Source of the DNA: an uncultured Clostridia bacterium
GTDB taxonomy: Bacteria; Bacillota_A; Clostridia; TANB77; CAG-508
Direction: 5' to 3'
DNA length: 12,241 nucleotides
Assembly: GCA_944388685.1 (NCBI GenBank)
Contig: CALXJS010000045.1
Location: 1 to 12,241, forward strand
Below are positions 6,681-12,241 of this stretch, one piece after another. The stretch's first letter is position 1; each line of letters starts with the position of its first letter. The notes under the pieces are model-generated. The model was not told where the DNA came from, searched no databases, and was given only the letters and a program-made list of their open reading frames with translations. Made by a program: the position numbers and the translations under genes.

Positions 6681-7688
6681 TTATTCCTTATACAAATAAT
6701 CTTGTGGATTTACATGTTCCCCATCTACTCGAATTTCCAAATGTAAATGTGGGCCTGTAGAATTGCCCGTAGAACCAACAGCTGCAATAACATCTCCTGC
6801 TTTCACGCTATCTCCTACGTTTACATACATTTTACTTGTATGCGCATACCAAGTTTCTACACCATTTCCATGGTCTACTTTTACTAGCTTCCCATAAGAG
6901 CCATTGTAACTTGCAAAAGTTACCGTGCCATCTGCTACTACTTTGATATCTGTTCCCTGCACTGCTGAAATATCCAATCCTGTATGTGTTGATTTTCTAA
7001 TACTACTTCTAGCACCATATCTTGAAGTAATTCTGCCTTCAATTGGTGTAACAGCTAATTTGATGCCATTAATACTTGGTAATGCATTTAATCTTTCTTC
7101 TTCTTCTTTTTGTTCTTTAATTTGTGTTATTGCATTTTGTACAGTTTCTTGTACATTTGTTTTAGCAATTTCTAAATCTGTTGTATCTGCTTCTTCTTCA
7201 TTTTGTGTATACTTTTCCGCAATGCTTAAATTAATTTCTTCACTATTATTTTCTTCTTTTATTTCATTTACCAATTCTTCTGCTTCTTCAATTGTATTTA
7301 CTTTTTCTACAACTGTTTCCTGTACTGCTATTTCATAATATTTATATGTCACTGTCACTTCTTCTTTTAAATCCTCTACTAAATCTGTATCCTCTGTATT
7401 TTCTGCTCTATTTACGAATTTTAACTCATATTCTGGTTCTTCATTTAAGCTAATATCTTCAATAGTTTTTGTTGAATTTTCTGTAATTTCCTCTTTTAAT
7501 GTCTCTTCAAAAGCTTGTTTATTTTCTACATATCCAACTTCTTGTCCAGAAATGCTTACTTTATACATTGGTTTATATTTTACAAATATCATCGCGATTA
7601 TCAAACCAAAAGCTATAATTGTAATGTTAAAAAATTTTAGAAACTCTTTTGTATAAAATTTTAGTTTCTTTTTTAAAATACGCTTCAC
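6681..7688 (-). CDS. Membrane-anchored M23 (LytM-type) peptidoglycan endopeptidase
   Basis: This is a predicted zinc metallopeptidase that cuts peptide cross-links in peptidoglycan, or a regulatory LytM protein, facing outside the membrane. A basic cytoplasmic N-terminus and a single transmembrane anchor (about 18-36) lead to an extracellular region of two similar alpha-beta modules (about 42-90 and 93-150), a charged helical, probably coiled-coil stalk (150-200), and the M23 domain (about 205-333). Zinc ligands are His235 and Asp239 (HTGLD) and His316 (HLH); catalytic histidines are His283 (WYAH) and His314. All are intact, so it should be active. It is a single-gene unit with its own promoter and terminator. 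The start is a GTG (7686-7688) only one base after an AAAGGAG, which is unusually tight; no better ATG exists before residue 33. SpoIIQ-like roles are possible but not shown. Confidence 0.93.
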   Translation of the reverse strand: MKRILKKKLKFYTKEFLKFFNITIIAFGLIIAMIFVKYKPMYKVSISGQEVGYVENKQAFEETLKEEITENSTKTIEDISLNEEPEYELKFVNRAENTEDTDLVEDLKEEVTVTYKYYEIAVQETVVEKVNTIEEAEELVNEIKEENNSEEINLSIAEKYTQNEEEADTTDLEIAKTNVQETVQNAITQIKEQKEEEERLNALPSINGIKLAVTPIEGRITSRYGARSSIRKSTHTGLDISAVQGTDIKVVADGTVTFASYNGSYGKLVKVDHGNGVETWYAHTSKMYVNVGDSVKAGDVIAAVGSTGNSTGPHLHLEIRVDGEHVNPQDYLYKE

Positions 7689-7719
7689 TCTCCTTTATTT
7701 CTTTAACGCGACAATCTAT

Positions 7720-7748
7720 ATTATACTATATATTTTGCCCTTTTTCAA
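7720..7748 (-). promoter_or_regulatory. Promoter of the M23 peptidase gene (TTGAAA-17-TATAAT)
   Basis: On the minus strand TTGAAA (7748-7743) and TATAAT (7725-7720) are separated by 17 bases, a near-consensus sigma-A promoter. It lies about 32 bases upstream of the GTG start. The 150 bases between this promoter and the palindrome at 7901 are AT-rich and show no further gene. Confidence 0.8.
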
Positions 7749-7900
7749 ACACAGTATACATAATTTGTGCCAAAAAAGTAAAAATATTCATTATCATTTT
7801 TAAATATTTTGAAAAACTCCATATTTTTCTTTTTTATCCTCATTTTTCCTTTGTTTTTCTCTTTATTTCATATTACTTTAGTTCGTCTTACCACTTAAAC

Positions 7901-8150
7901 TGTTACAATTCATAGCTGATTTAGGGTTACCTAGAACAAACAATATATAAATATTTTATGAAATTAAATGTGCAAATGGAAGAATATTACAAATTGTTAT
8001 CTTAGCAAGTGAAAAAGTCGCGGTGCGCCAGCGATTTTACACTTGCTAAGATTATAATTTGTTTATTCTGTAATGTTAGCCATTTAATGAATAAAATATT
8101 TATATATTGTTTGTTCTAGGTTTGTATAATTTGACCGGTGAATTGTAACA
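7901..8150. repeat. 250-bp near-palindromic, MITE-like element
   Basis: The ends TGTTACAATTCA (7901-7912) and TGAATTGTAACA (8139-8150) are perfect 12-bp inverted repeats. Inside, arms 7930-8011 and 8040-8120 are inverted copies: the outer 30 bases (starting CCTAGAACAAAC) and the inner 13 (ATCTTAGCAAGTG) are identical, with mismatches between. The centre (8012-8039) forms its own small GC-rich hairpin (TCGCGG, TGCG, CC-A-GCGA). The whole could fold into one hairpin of nearly 250 bases. It has no coding capacity and no obvious target-site duplication. It lies in the gap between the divergent M23 and XRE promoters. A non-autonomous transposon is my best reading; a structured RNA or a chromosome-organising site are alternatives. 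Confidence 0.7.
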
Positions 8151-8183
8151 TAATTATATTTTTTGACACTTTTTCTAAAATTC

Positions 8184-8212
8184 TTGACATTTTGGGCTAA
8201 TTAGTATATAGT
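8184..8212 (+). promoter_or_regulatory. Promoter of the XRE regulator (TTGACA-17-TATAGT)
   Basis: TTGACA (8184-8189), 17 bases and TATAGT (8207-8212) form a near-consensus sigma-A promoter. Transcription should start near 8219, just before the inverted repeat at 8225-8248. Confidence 0.85.
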
Positions 8213-8224
8213 ATGTTCGTAGAC

Positions 8225-8248
8225 TATTTAGTAAACATATACTAAATA
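8225..8248 (+). promoter_or_regulatory. Perfect inverted repeat, likely operator of the XRE regulator
   Basis: TATTTAGTA (8225-8233) and TACTAAATA (8240-8248) are perfect 9-bp inverted repeats with a 6-base spacer, just downstream of the expected start site. A further TTAGTATA half-site overlaps the -10 region (8201-8208). XRE-family repressors commonly bind such dyads and repress their own genes, so autoregulation is a natural inference. Confidence 0.6.
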
Positions 8249-8284
8249 TTTGTTATGTAATAAAAATATAGGAAGGTGATAGAT

Positions 8285-8611
8285 ATGGCATTAGATTACA
8301 ATATTATCGGACAAAGACTTAAACAAGCAAGACTTGCTAAAAATTACACACAAGAAGAATTATCTGAAAAAATAGATGTTTCTGTTGCATTTTTAAGCAG
8401 AGTAGAAAGAGGAAATTCTCATATTAACTTAAAAAGATTATCTCAAATTTGTAGTTTATTAGATGTTTCAGAAGGCTATATTTTAAGTGGTACTTCTAGT
8501 GATTCAGAAAATTATTTAACAAAGGAATTTTCTGATTTATTAAATAGTTGTCCTGCACATAAACAAAGATTAATTTATAAAATTGCAAAAATTATTGCAG
8601 AAGCTGAATAA
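8285..8611 (+). CDS. Small XRE-family helix-turn-helix transcriptional regulator
   Basis: This 108-residue DNA-binding protein has an HTH_3 (Cro/C1/XRE) domain at about residues 8-64: GQRLKQARLAKNYTQEELSE, then recognition-helix region VSVAFLSRVERG, then the NLKRLSQICSLLDVS helix and an ILSG end. A short helical C-terminus (about 76-108) may serve in dimer formation. I start at the ATG at 8285-8287 because AAGGTGAT, a very good anti-SD match, lies four bases upstream; a GTG at 8276 would fall inside that RBS. It is a single-gene unit with its own promoter, candidate operator and terminator. Its targets other than itself are unknown; pflB lies 330 bases downstream on the same strand, but I see no copy of the dyad there. 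Confidence 0.9.
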   Translation: MALDYNIIGQRLKQARLAKNYTQEELSEKIDVSVAFLSRVERGNSHINLKRLSQICSLLDVSEGYILSGTSSDSENYLTKEFSDLLNSCPAHKQRLIYKIAKIIAEAE

Positions 8612-8620
8612 TTTTATGGT

Positions 8621-8652
8621 AAAACCAATATTTAAAAAATATTGGTTTTTTG
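8621..8652 (+). terminator. Terminator of the XRE regulator gene
   Basis: AAAACCAATATTT (8621-8633) and AAATATTGGTTTT (8637-8649) form a perfect 13-bp stem with an AAA loop, followed by further T residues, 9 bases after the stop codon. It separates this gene from pflB. Confidence 0.85.
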
Positions 8653-8662
8653 TTGCATTTAC

Positions 8663-8684
8663 AACAGATTTTTTTCTGTTTTAT
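8663..8684 (+). terminator. Second small U-rich hairpin (backup terminator?)
   Basis: AACAGA (8663-8668), a TTTTTT loop and TCTGTT (8675-8680) are followed by TTATATTT. It could act as a weak second terminator. The rest of the 326-base gap up to pflB (8685-8789) is AT-rich and shows no convincing gene; the pflB promoter and a leader of about 113 bases fill the remainder. Confidence 0.4.
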
Positions 8685-8789
8685 ATTTATGATTATCTCG
8701 TAAATGTAATTAATGATTACGTAATTTTTCACAAAAGATACTTACACTACCATAATTCGACATTTTTACCAAATTATTTTCATTAGAGA

Positions 8790-8818
8790 TTGATTAAATT
8801 TTATAAATATGGTATTAT
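8790..8818 (+). promoter_or_regulatory. pflB promoter (TTGATT-17-TATTAT)
   Basis: TTGATT (8790-8795), a 17-base spacer and TATTAT (8813-8818) fit a sigma-A promoter. The start would be near 8825, leaving a leader of about 113 bases before the pflB ATG, whose AAGGAGG (8919-8925) is 12 bases away, a rather long spacing. Confidence 0.65.
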
Positions 8819-8937
8819 ATTATGTGGTCAAAATGATAATAATAAGAAAAGCGTACGTTACCAAAATCAAAGGTTTCTATGCAATCATTATTAATTATAT
8901 TTCATTTTATTCTTAATTAAGGAGGTTTTTTAATATT

Positions 8938-11175
8938 ATGAAATTTGAACAATGGAATGGATTTGAAAAAGGAGATTGGCAAAGCGAAATCAATGTAAGA
9001 GATTTCATTCAAAGAAACTATACACCTTATGAGGGAGATTCAACATTTTTGGCTGGACCTACAGAAAAAACAAAAAAATTGTGGGATGAAGTTTTAAAAC
9101 TTTATAAAAAAGAAAAAGCTTCTAAAGGTGGTGTACTTGATATTGACACAAAAACAATTTCAAGTGTAAATAGCTACGAACCTGGATATATTGATAAAGA
9201 TTTAGAAGAAATTGTAGGGCTTCAAACAGACGCACCTTTAAAAAGAGCAATCATGCCTTATGGAGGAATTCGTATTGTTGAAAAAGCTTGTGCAGCTTAT
9301 GATAGAAAAGTAGATGATGAAGTAGAAGAAATTTTTCACAAATATAGAAAAACACATAATGATGGTGTATTTAGTGTTTACACACCAGATATTAGAGCCG
9401 CTAGAAGCGCTCATCTTCTTACTGGATTACCAGATGGATATGGCAGGGGAAGAATTATTGGAGATTATAGAAGAGTAGCACTTTATGGTGTTGATATGTT
9501 GATTGAAGAAAAGAAAAAAGATTTAGAAATATTAGATGATGATTGTATGACTGAAGAAGTTATTCGTGAAAGAGAAGAAATCAGCGACCAAATCATGGCA
9601 TTAAATGAATTAAAAGCAATGGCTTCAAAATATGGTTTTGATATTTCTAAACCTGCAAGCAATAGTAAAGAAGCAGTACAATGGTTATATTTTGGATATT
9701 TAGGTGCTGTAAAATCTCAAGATGGTGCAGCAATGAGTCTTGGTAGAACTTCTACTTTTTTAGACATCTATTTTGAAAGAGATTTAGAAAATGGAACTAT
9801 CACAGAAGAAGAAGTTCAAGAAATTATGGACCATTTTGTTATGAAATTAAGATTGGTTCGTTTCTTAAGAACACCTGAATATAATGAACTATTTAGTGGT
9901 GACCCTGTATGGGTAACAGAAAGTATTGGTGGTATGGGAATTGACGGTAGAACATTGGTTACCAAAAACTCTTTTAGAATTCTTCATACATTAGAAAATT
10001 TAGGACCTGCTCCAGAACCAAACTTAACAGTTTTATGGTCAGTAAACTTACCAGAAGGATTTAAAAGATATACCACAGATTTATCTATCAAAACATCTTC
10101 TATCCAATATGAAAGTGATGATTTAATGAGAATTACATTAGGAGATGACTATGGAATTGCTTGTTGTGTTTCTCCAATGAAAATTGGTAAACAAATGCAA
10201 TTCTTTGGTGCAAGAGCAAACTTGGCTAAAACATTATTATATGCTATCAATGGTGGTAGAGATGAAATGTCTGGAAAACAGGTTACTCCAAAATTTGCTC
10301 CTATTACATCTGAATATTTAGATTATGACGAAGTAATGGAAAAATTCAACCAAATGATGGACTATGTAGCAAAAATCTATATCAAAGCATTAAATGCTAT
10401 CCATTATATGCATGACAAATATTGTTATGAAGCAATTGAAATGGCTCTTCATGACAAAGATATCATTAGAACAATGGCTTGCGGTATTGCTGGTTTATCA
10501 GTTGTTGCAGATTCACTTTCTGCTATTAAATATGCAAAAGTAAAAGTTATCAGAGATGAAACTGGACTAGCTGTTGATTATGAAATTGAAGGTGATTTCC
10601 CTAAATTCGGTAATGATGATGAAAGAGTAGATAGTATTGCAGTTGATATTGTTAAAACATTTATGAATAAATTAAGAAGATATCCAACATATAGAAATTC
10701 TAAACACACATTATCAATCCTTACAATCACATCAAATGTCGTTTATGGAAAAGCTACAGGAAACACACCTGATGGAAGAAGAATGGGTGCTCCATTCGGA
10801 CCTGGTGCAAACCCATTACATGGAAGAGATACAAATGGTGCTTTAGCTGTTATGAACTCTATTGCAAAATTACCATTTGACTCAGCAGAAGATGGAATTT
10901 CATATACTTTCTCAATTACGCCTAAAACTTTAGGAAAAGATGAAGAAACAAGAGTAACAAACTTAGTCAATATGTTAGATGGATATTTCAAACAAACAGG
11001 ACATCATATTAATGTTAATGTTTTTGATAGAAGTTTATTAGAAGACGCAATGGAACATCCAGAAAATTATCCTCAATTAACCATTAGAGTATCTGGATAT
11101 GCTGTAAACTTTACAAAATTAACAAGAGAACAACAATTAGATGTTATTAATAGAACAATTCACGAAAAAATTTAA
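8938..11175 (+). CDS. pflB: Formate C-acetyltransferase (pyruvate formate-lyase)
   Basis: PflB converts pyruvate and CoA to acetyl-CoA and formate in the cytoplasm under anaerobic conditions, by a glycyl-radical mechanism. The 745-residue length matches the family. The active-site pair Cys409-Cys410 sits in GIACCVSPM, and the radical-carrying Gly720 is in the C-terminal motif RVSGYAVNF. Other conserved stretches include [17 protein letters not shown] (about 163-179) and the [20 protein letters not shown] region (about 607-626). The cysteine pair marks true PFL rather than a diol dehydratase-type relative. A strong AAGGAGG precedes the ATG. PflA, its activator, follows 223 bases downstream on the same strand, and AdhE, which uses the acetyl-CoA, is encoded on the other strand. 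The first stem-loop of the spacer begins two bases after the stop codon. Confidence 0.98.
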   Translation: MKFEQWNGFEKGDWQSEINVRDFIQRNYTPYEGDSTFLAGPTEKTKKLWDEVLKLYKKEKASKGGVLDIDTKTISSVNSYEPGYIDKDLEEIVGLQTDAPLKRAIMPYGGIRIVEKACAAYDRKVDDEVEEIFHKYRKTHNDGVFSVYTPDIRAARSAHLLTGLPDGYGRGRIIGDYRRVALYGVDMLIEEKKKDLEILDDDCMTEEVIREREEISDQIMALNELKAMASKYGFDISKPASNSKEAVQWLYFGYLGAVKSQDGAAMSLGRTSTFLDIYFERDLENGTITEEEVQEIMDHFVMKLRLVRFLRTPEYNELFSGDPVWVTESIGGMGIDGRTLVTKNSFRILHTLENLGPAPEPNLTVLWSVNLPEGFKRYTTDLSIKTSSIQYESDDLMRITLGDDYGIACCVSPMKIGKQMQFFGARANLAKTLLYAINGGRDEMSGKQVTPKFAPITSEYLDYDEVMEKFNQMMDYVAKIYIKALNAIHYMHDKYCYEAIEMALHDKDIIRTMACGIAGLSVVADSLSAIKYAKVKVIRDETGLAVDYEIEGDFPKFGNDDERVDSIAVDIVKTFMNKLRRYPTYRNSKHTLSILTITSNVVYGKATGNTPDGRRMGAPFGPGANPLHGRDTNGALAVMNSIAKLPFDSAEDGISYTFSITPKTLGKDEETRVTNLVNMLDGYFKQTGHHINVNVFDRSLLEDAMEHPENYPQLTIRVSGYAVNFTKLTREQQLDVINRTIHEKI

Positions 11176-11177
11176 TG

Positions 11178-11297
11178 GACAAATCTCGCTTCTCGAAAAC
11201 TTTTCTCCGCTCTTTTTGTTTAACTATATATATTTAAGTTTTCGAAGAAGCGTAAAGATTTGTCGACGCGAAAAATTGCATAGCAATTTTTCTGTGC
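11178..11297. repeat. Bipartite hairpin element, copy B (directly after pflB)
   Basis: Stem I pairs 11178-11202 (GACAAATCT, CGCTTCT, CGAAAACTT) with 11236-11264 (AAGTTTTCG, bulge A, AGAAGCG, bulge TAA, AGATTTGTC): 25 perfect bp with two bulges and a 33-base loop. Two bases later stem II pairs CGC-GAAAAATTGC (11267-11279) with GCAATTTTTC-T-GTG (11283-11296), an ATA loop, one bulged T and one G-U pair. The join between stems (GTCGACGC) matches that of copy A (TTCGGCGC) at 6 of 8 bases. In the pfl transcript it would protect the pflB 3' end or slow RNA polymerase; that role is inferred. Confidence 0.65.
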
Positions 11298-11313
11298 AAT
11301 TATGTTTTTTTAT

Positions 11314-11340
11314 ATTATAGGAAATTGCATTTCCTATAAT
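11314..11340 (+). repeat. Perfect 11-bp hairpin in the pflB-pflA spacer
   Basis: ATTATAGGAAA (11314-11324) and TTTCCTATAAT (11330-11340) are perfect inverted repeats with a TTGCA loop. A T-run (TTTTTTT) precedes it at 11305-11311. It is the third of four successive stem-loops between pflB and pflA. Confidence 0.6.
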
Positions 11341-11342
11341 GT

Positions 11343-11386
11343 AAAAAAGGGATTGAGGGACGCTCCTTTAATCCCTATTTTATTTT
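11343..11386 (+). terminator. Terminator-like hairpin directly before the pflA ribosome binding site
   Basis: AAAAGGGATT (11345-11354) pairs with AATCCCT-A-TTTT (11370-11381), and an inner GAGGG/TCCTT stem closes an ACGC tetraloop. The descending arm runs into TATTTTATTTT, and the pflA Shine-Dalgarno AAAGGAG (11387-11393) follows at once. It has the form of an intrinsic terminator or attenuator between pflB and pflA, which would keep PflA well below PflB. Confidence 0.6.
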
Positions 11387-11398
11387 AAAGGAGTTCTT

Positions 11399-12151
11399 AT
11401 GGAAAACAATCAAAATATAGAATATAACGAAAAAGATTTAAGATATTATGCAAAAGTACATTCAATAGAAACCTTCGGAGCGGTTGACGGTCCTGGAATT
11501 CGTTTTGTACTATTTCTTCAAGGTTGTCATTTACAATGTAAATATTGCCATAATCGCGATACATGGGATATGAAAGAAGGAAACTATAAATCTCTTGATG
11601 ATATTTATAAAAAGATTTTAAACTATAGAAACTATATCACACCAAATGGTGGTGTTACCGTTTCTGGCGGTGAGCCTCTATTACAAGTAAAATTTTTAAT
11701 TGAATTGTTTACAAAATTAAAAAAGAAAAAAATTCATACTTGTATAGACACTTCTGGAATGGTATCAATTACTGATGATATCAAACATTTACTAACATTA
11801 ACCGATTTGGTTCTTTTAGATATTAAACATATCGATAGCGAAAAATGTAAAACTTTAGTTGGTTTCGACAACAAACTAGAATTAGCATTTGCAAGATATT
11901 TAAGTGACCACAATATCCCTATCTGGATTAGACAGGTATTAGTTCCTGGCTATACAGATGATGAACAAGATTTACGAAAATTAAAAGAATTTATCTCTTC
12001 CTTAAATACAGTTCAAAAAATAGAAATTTTACCATATCATAGTCTTGGTAAATACAAATGGACAAAATTAGGTTTAAAATATGGTTTAGAAAATACGCAA
12101 GATGCTACTAGTGAAGATGTTAAACGAGCAAAAGCAATTTTAGGAATGTGA
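11399..12151 (+). CDS. pflA: Pyruvate formate-lyase-activating enzyme (radical SAM)
   Basis: PflA uses a [4Fe-4S] cluster and S-adenosylmethionine to abstract a hydrogen from the C-terminal glycine of PflB, creating its radical. At 250 residues it is close to the family length. Cys43, Cys47 and Cys50 (CHLQCKYC) are the cluster ligands in the PFL-activase order CxxxCxxC, preceded by the typical FGAVDGPGIRFVLFLQGC. The SAM-binding SGGEPLLQ is at 89-96. LLDIKHID (about 140-147), QVLVPGYTDD (about 180-189) and EILPYHSLGKYKW (about 204-216) are further PflA marks. There is no extra ferredoxin-like cluster domain, unlike activases of other glycyl-radical enzymes. AAAGGAG lies five bases before the ATG. 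It is expected to be co-transcribed with pflB at a reduced level because of the hairpins in the spacer. Confidence 0.97.
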   Translation: MENNQNIEYNEKDLRYYAKVHSIETFGAVDGPGIRFVLFLQGCHLQCKYCHNRDTWDMKEGNYKSLDDIYKKILNYRNYITPNGGVTVSGGEPLLQVKFLIELFTKLKKKKIHTCIDTSGMVSITDDIKHLLTLTDLVLLDIKHIDSEKCKTLVGFDNKLELAFARYLSDHNIPIWIRQVLVPGYTDDEQDLRKLKEFISSLNTVQKIEILPYHSLGKYKWTKLGLKYGLENTQDATSEDVKRAKAILGM

Positions 12152-12158
12152 AACGTTG

Positions 12159-12178
12159 GGGACGTGCCAAATCGTTCC
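12159..12178 (+). repeat. REP-like hairpin after pflA
   Basis: GGGACG (12159-12164) pairs with CGTTCC (12173-12178) over an 8-base loop, with one G-U pair, and GGGACAGACC follows at about 12194. The surrounding G-rich style differs from the rest of the window and recalls REP-type sequences that flank REP-associated tyrosine transposases in Bacillota. No transposase is visible before the window ends. It may simply be the pflA 3' end. Confidence 0.3.
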
Positions 12179-12241
12179 AAAATAATACCAAAAGGGACAG
12201 ACCTATAACTTGCCAGGTGAAGGACCTCTATTTATATAAAG

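Noticed and set aside
6925..7338. Plus-strand ORF of 137 codons opposite the M23 gene
   Set aside because: It is antisense to a complete M23 peptidase with all catalytic residues; the Ser/Leu-rich product is a typical shadow.
7649..7915. Plus-strand ORF of 88 codons across the M23 promoter
   Set aside because: It covers a clear promoter and the edge of the palindromic element, and its Phe/Tyr-rich product reflects AT-rich intergenic DNA.
7901..8150. Replication origin or CRISPR array
   Set aside because: It is a single inverted structure with no direct repeats, spacers, DnaA boxes or replication genes nearby.
8276..8284. GTG start at 8276 for the XRE regulator
   Set aside because: It falls inside the AAGGTGAT ribosome binding site, which is correctly placed for the ATG at 8285.
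8583..8786. Plus-strand 67-residue ORF after the XRE gene
   Set aside because: It overlaps the end of the regulator gene and runs through the strong terminator at 8621-8652; it has no RBS and the composition is that of AT-rich noise.
8826..8918. Riboswitch or leader peptide in the pflB 5' leader
   Set aside because: I found no strong conserved fold, terminator pair or short ORF with an RBS in these bases.

Overview
The window is AT-rich (roughly 30% GC by eye), uses strong AGGAGG-type ribosome binding sites, and has short intergenic hairpins with U-runs. With the fermentation genes it carries, this points to a low-GC anaerobic member of the Bacillota, most likely a gut-type Clostridia or related lineage. 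I cannot name a species.

Layout. On the minus strand, reading right to left: an M23 cell-wall peptidase (6681-7688) with its own promoter and terminator; a stretch of decayed gene remnants (about 6047-6603); a three-gene cassette of unknown role (zinc ribbon, DUF4176, duplicated DUF3592-like membrane protein; 4473-5991); and adhE (1555-4167) with a consensus promoter, followed closely by two acidic helical ORFs (745-1548 and 123-710). Those two ORFs may be one protein joined by a +1 frameshift. On the plus strand, from 8200 rightward: a small XRE-family regulator (8285-8611) with a likely autoregulatory operator, then pflB (8938-11175) and pflA (11399-12151). Between the divergent halves lies a 250-bp near-palindromic, MITE-like element (7901-8150).

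How the genes work together. PflA, a radical SAM enzyme, installs the glycyl radical on PflB. PflB cleaves pyruvate to acetyl-CoA and formate. AdhE reduces acetyl-CoA through acetaldehyde to ethanol and regenerates two NAD+. So the window encodes the anaerobic pyruvate-to-ethanol/formate branch, split over two opposite-strand units about 4.8 kb apart. The PFL pair is separated by 223 bp packed with four stem-loops, the last a terminator-like hairpin touching the pflA ribosome binding site.

Less ordinary content: a possible +1 frameshift joining the two adhE-linked ORFs; two copies of a bipartite hairpin element with the same bulge and G-U pair, one upstream of adhE and one just after pflB; the 250-bp palindrome; and gene remnants with an intact-looking promoter and terminator. 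All calls were made by reading the sequence, with no database search.
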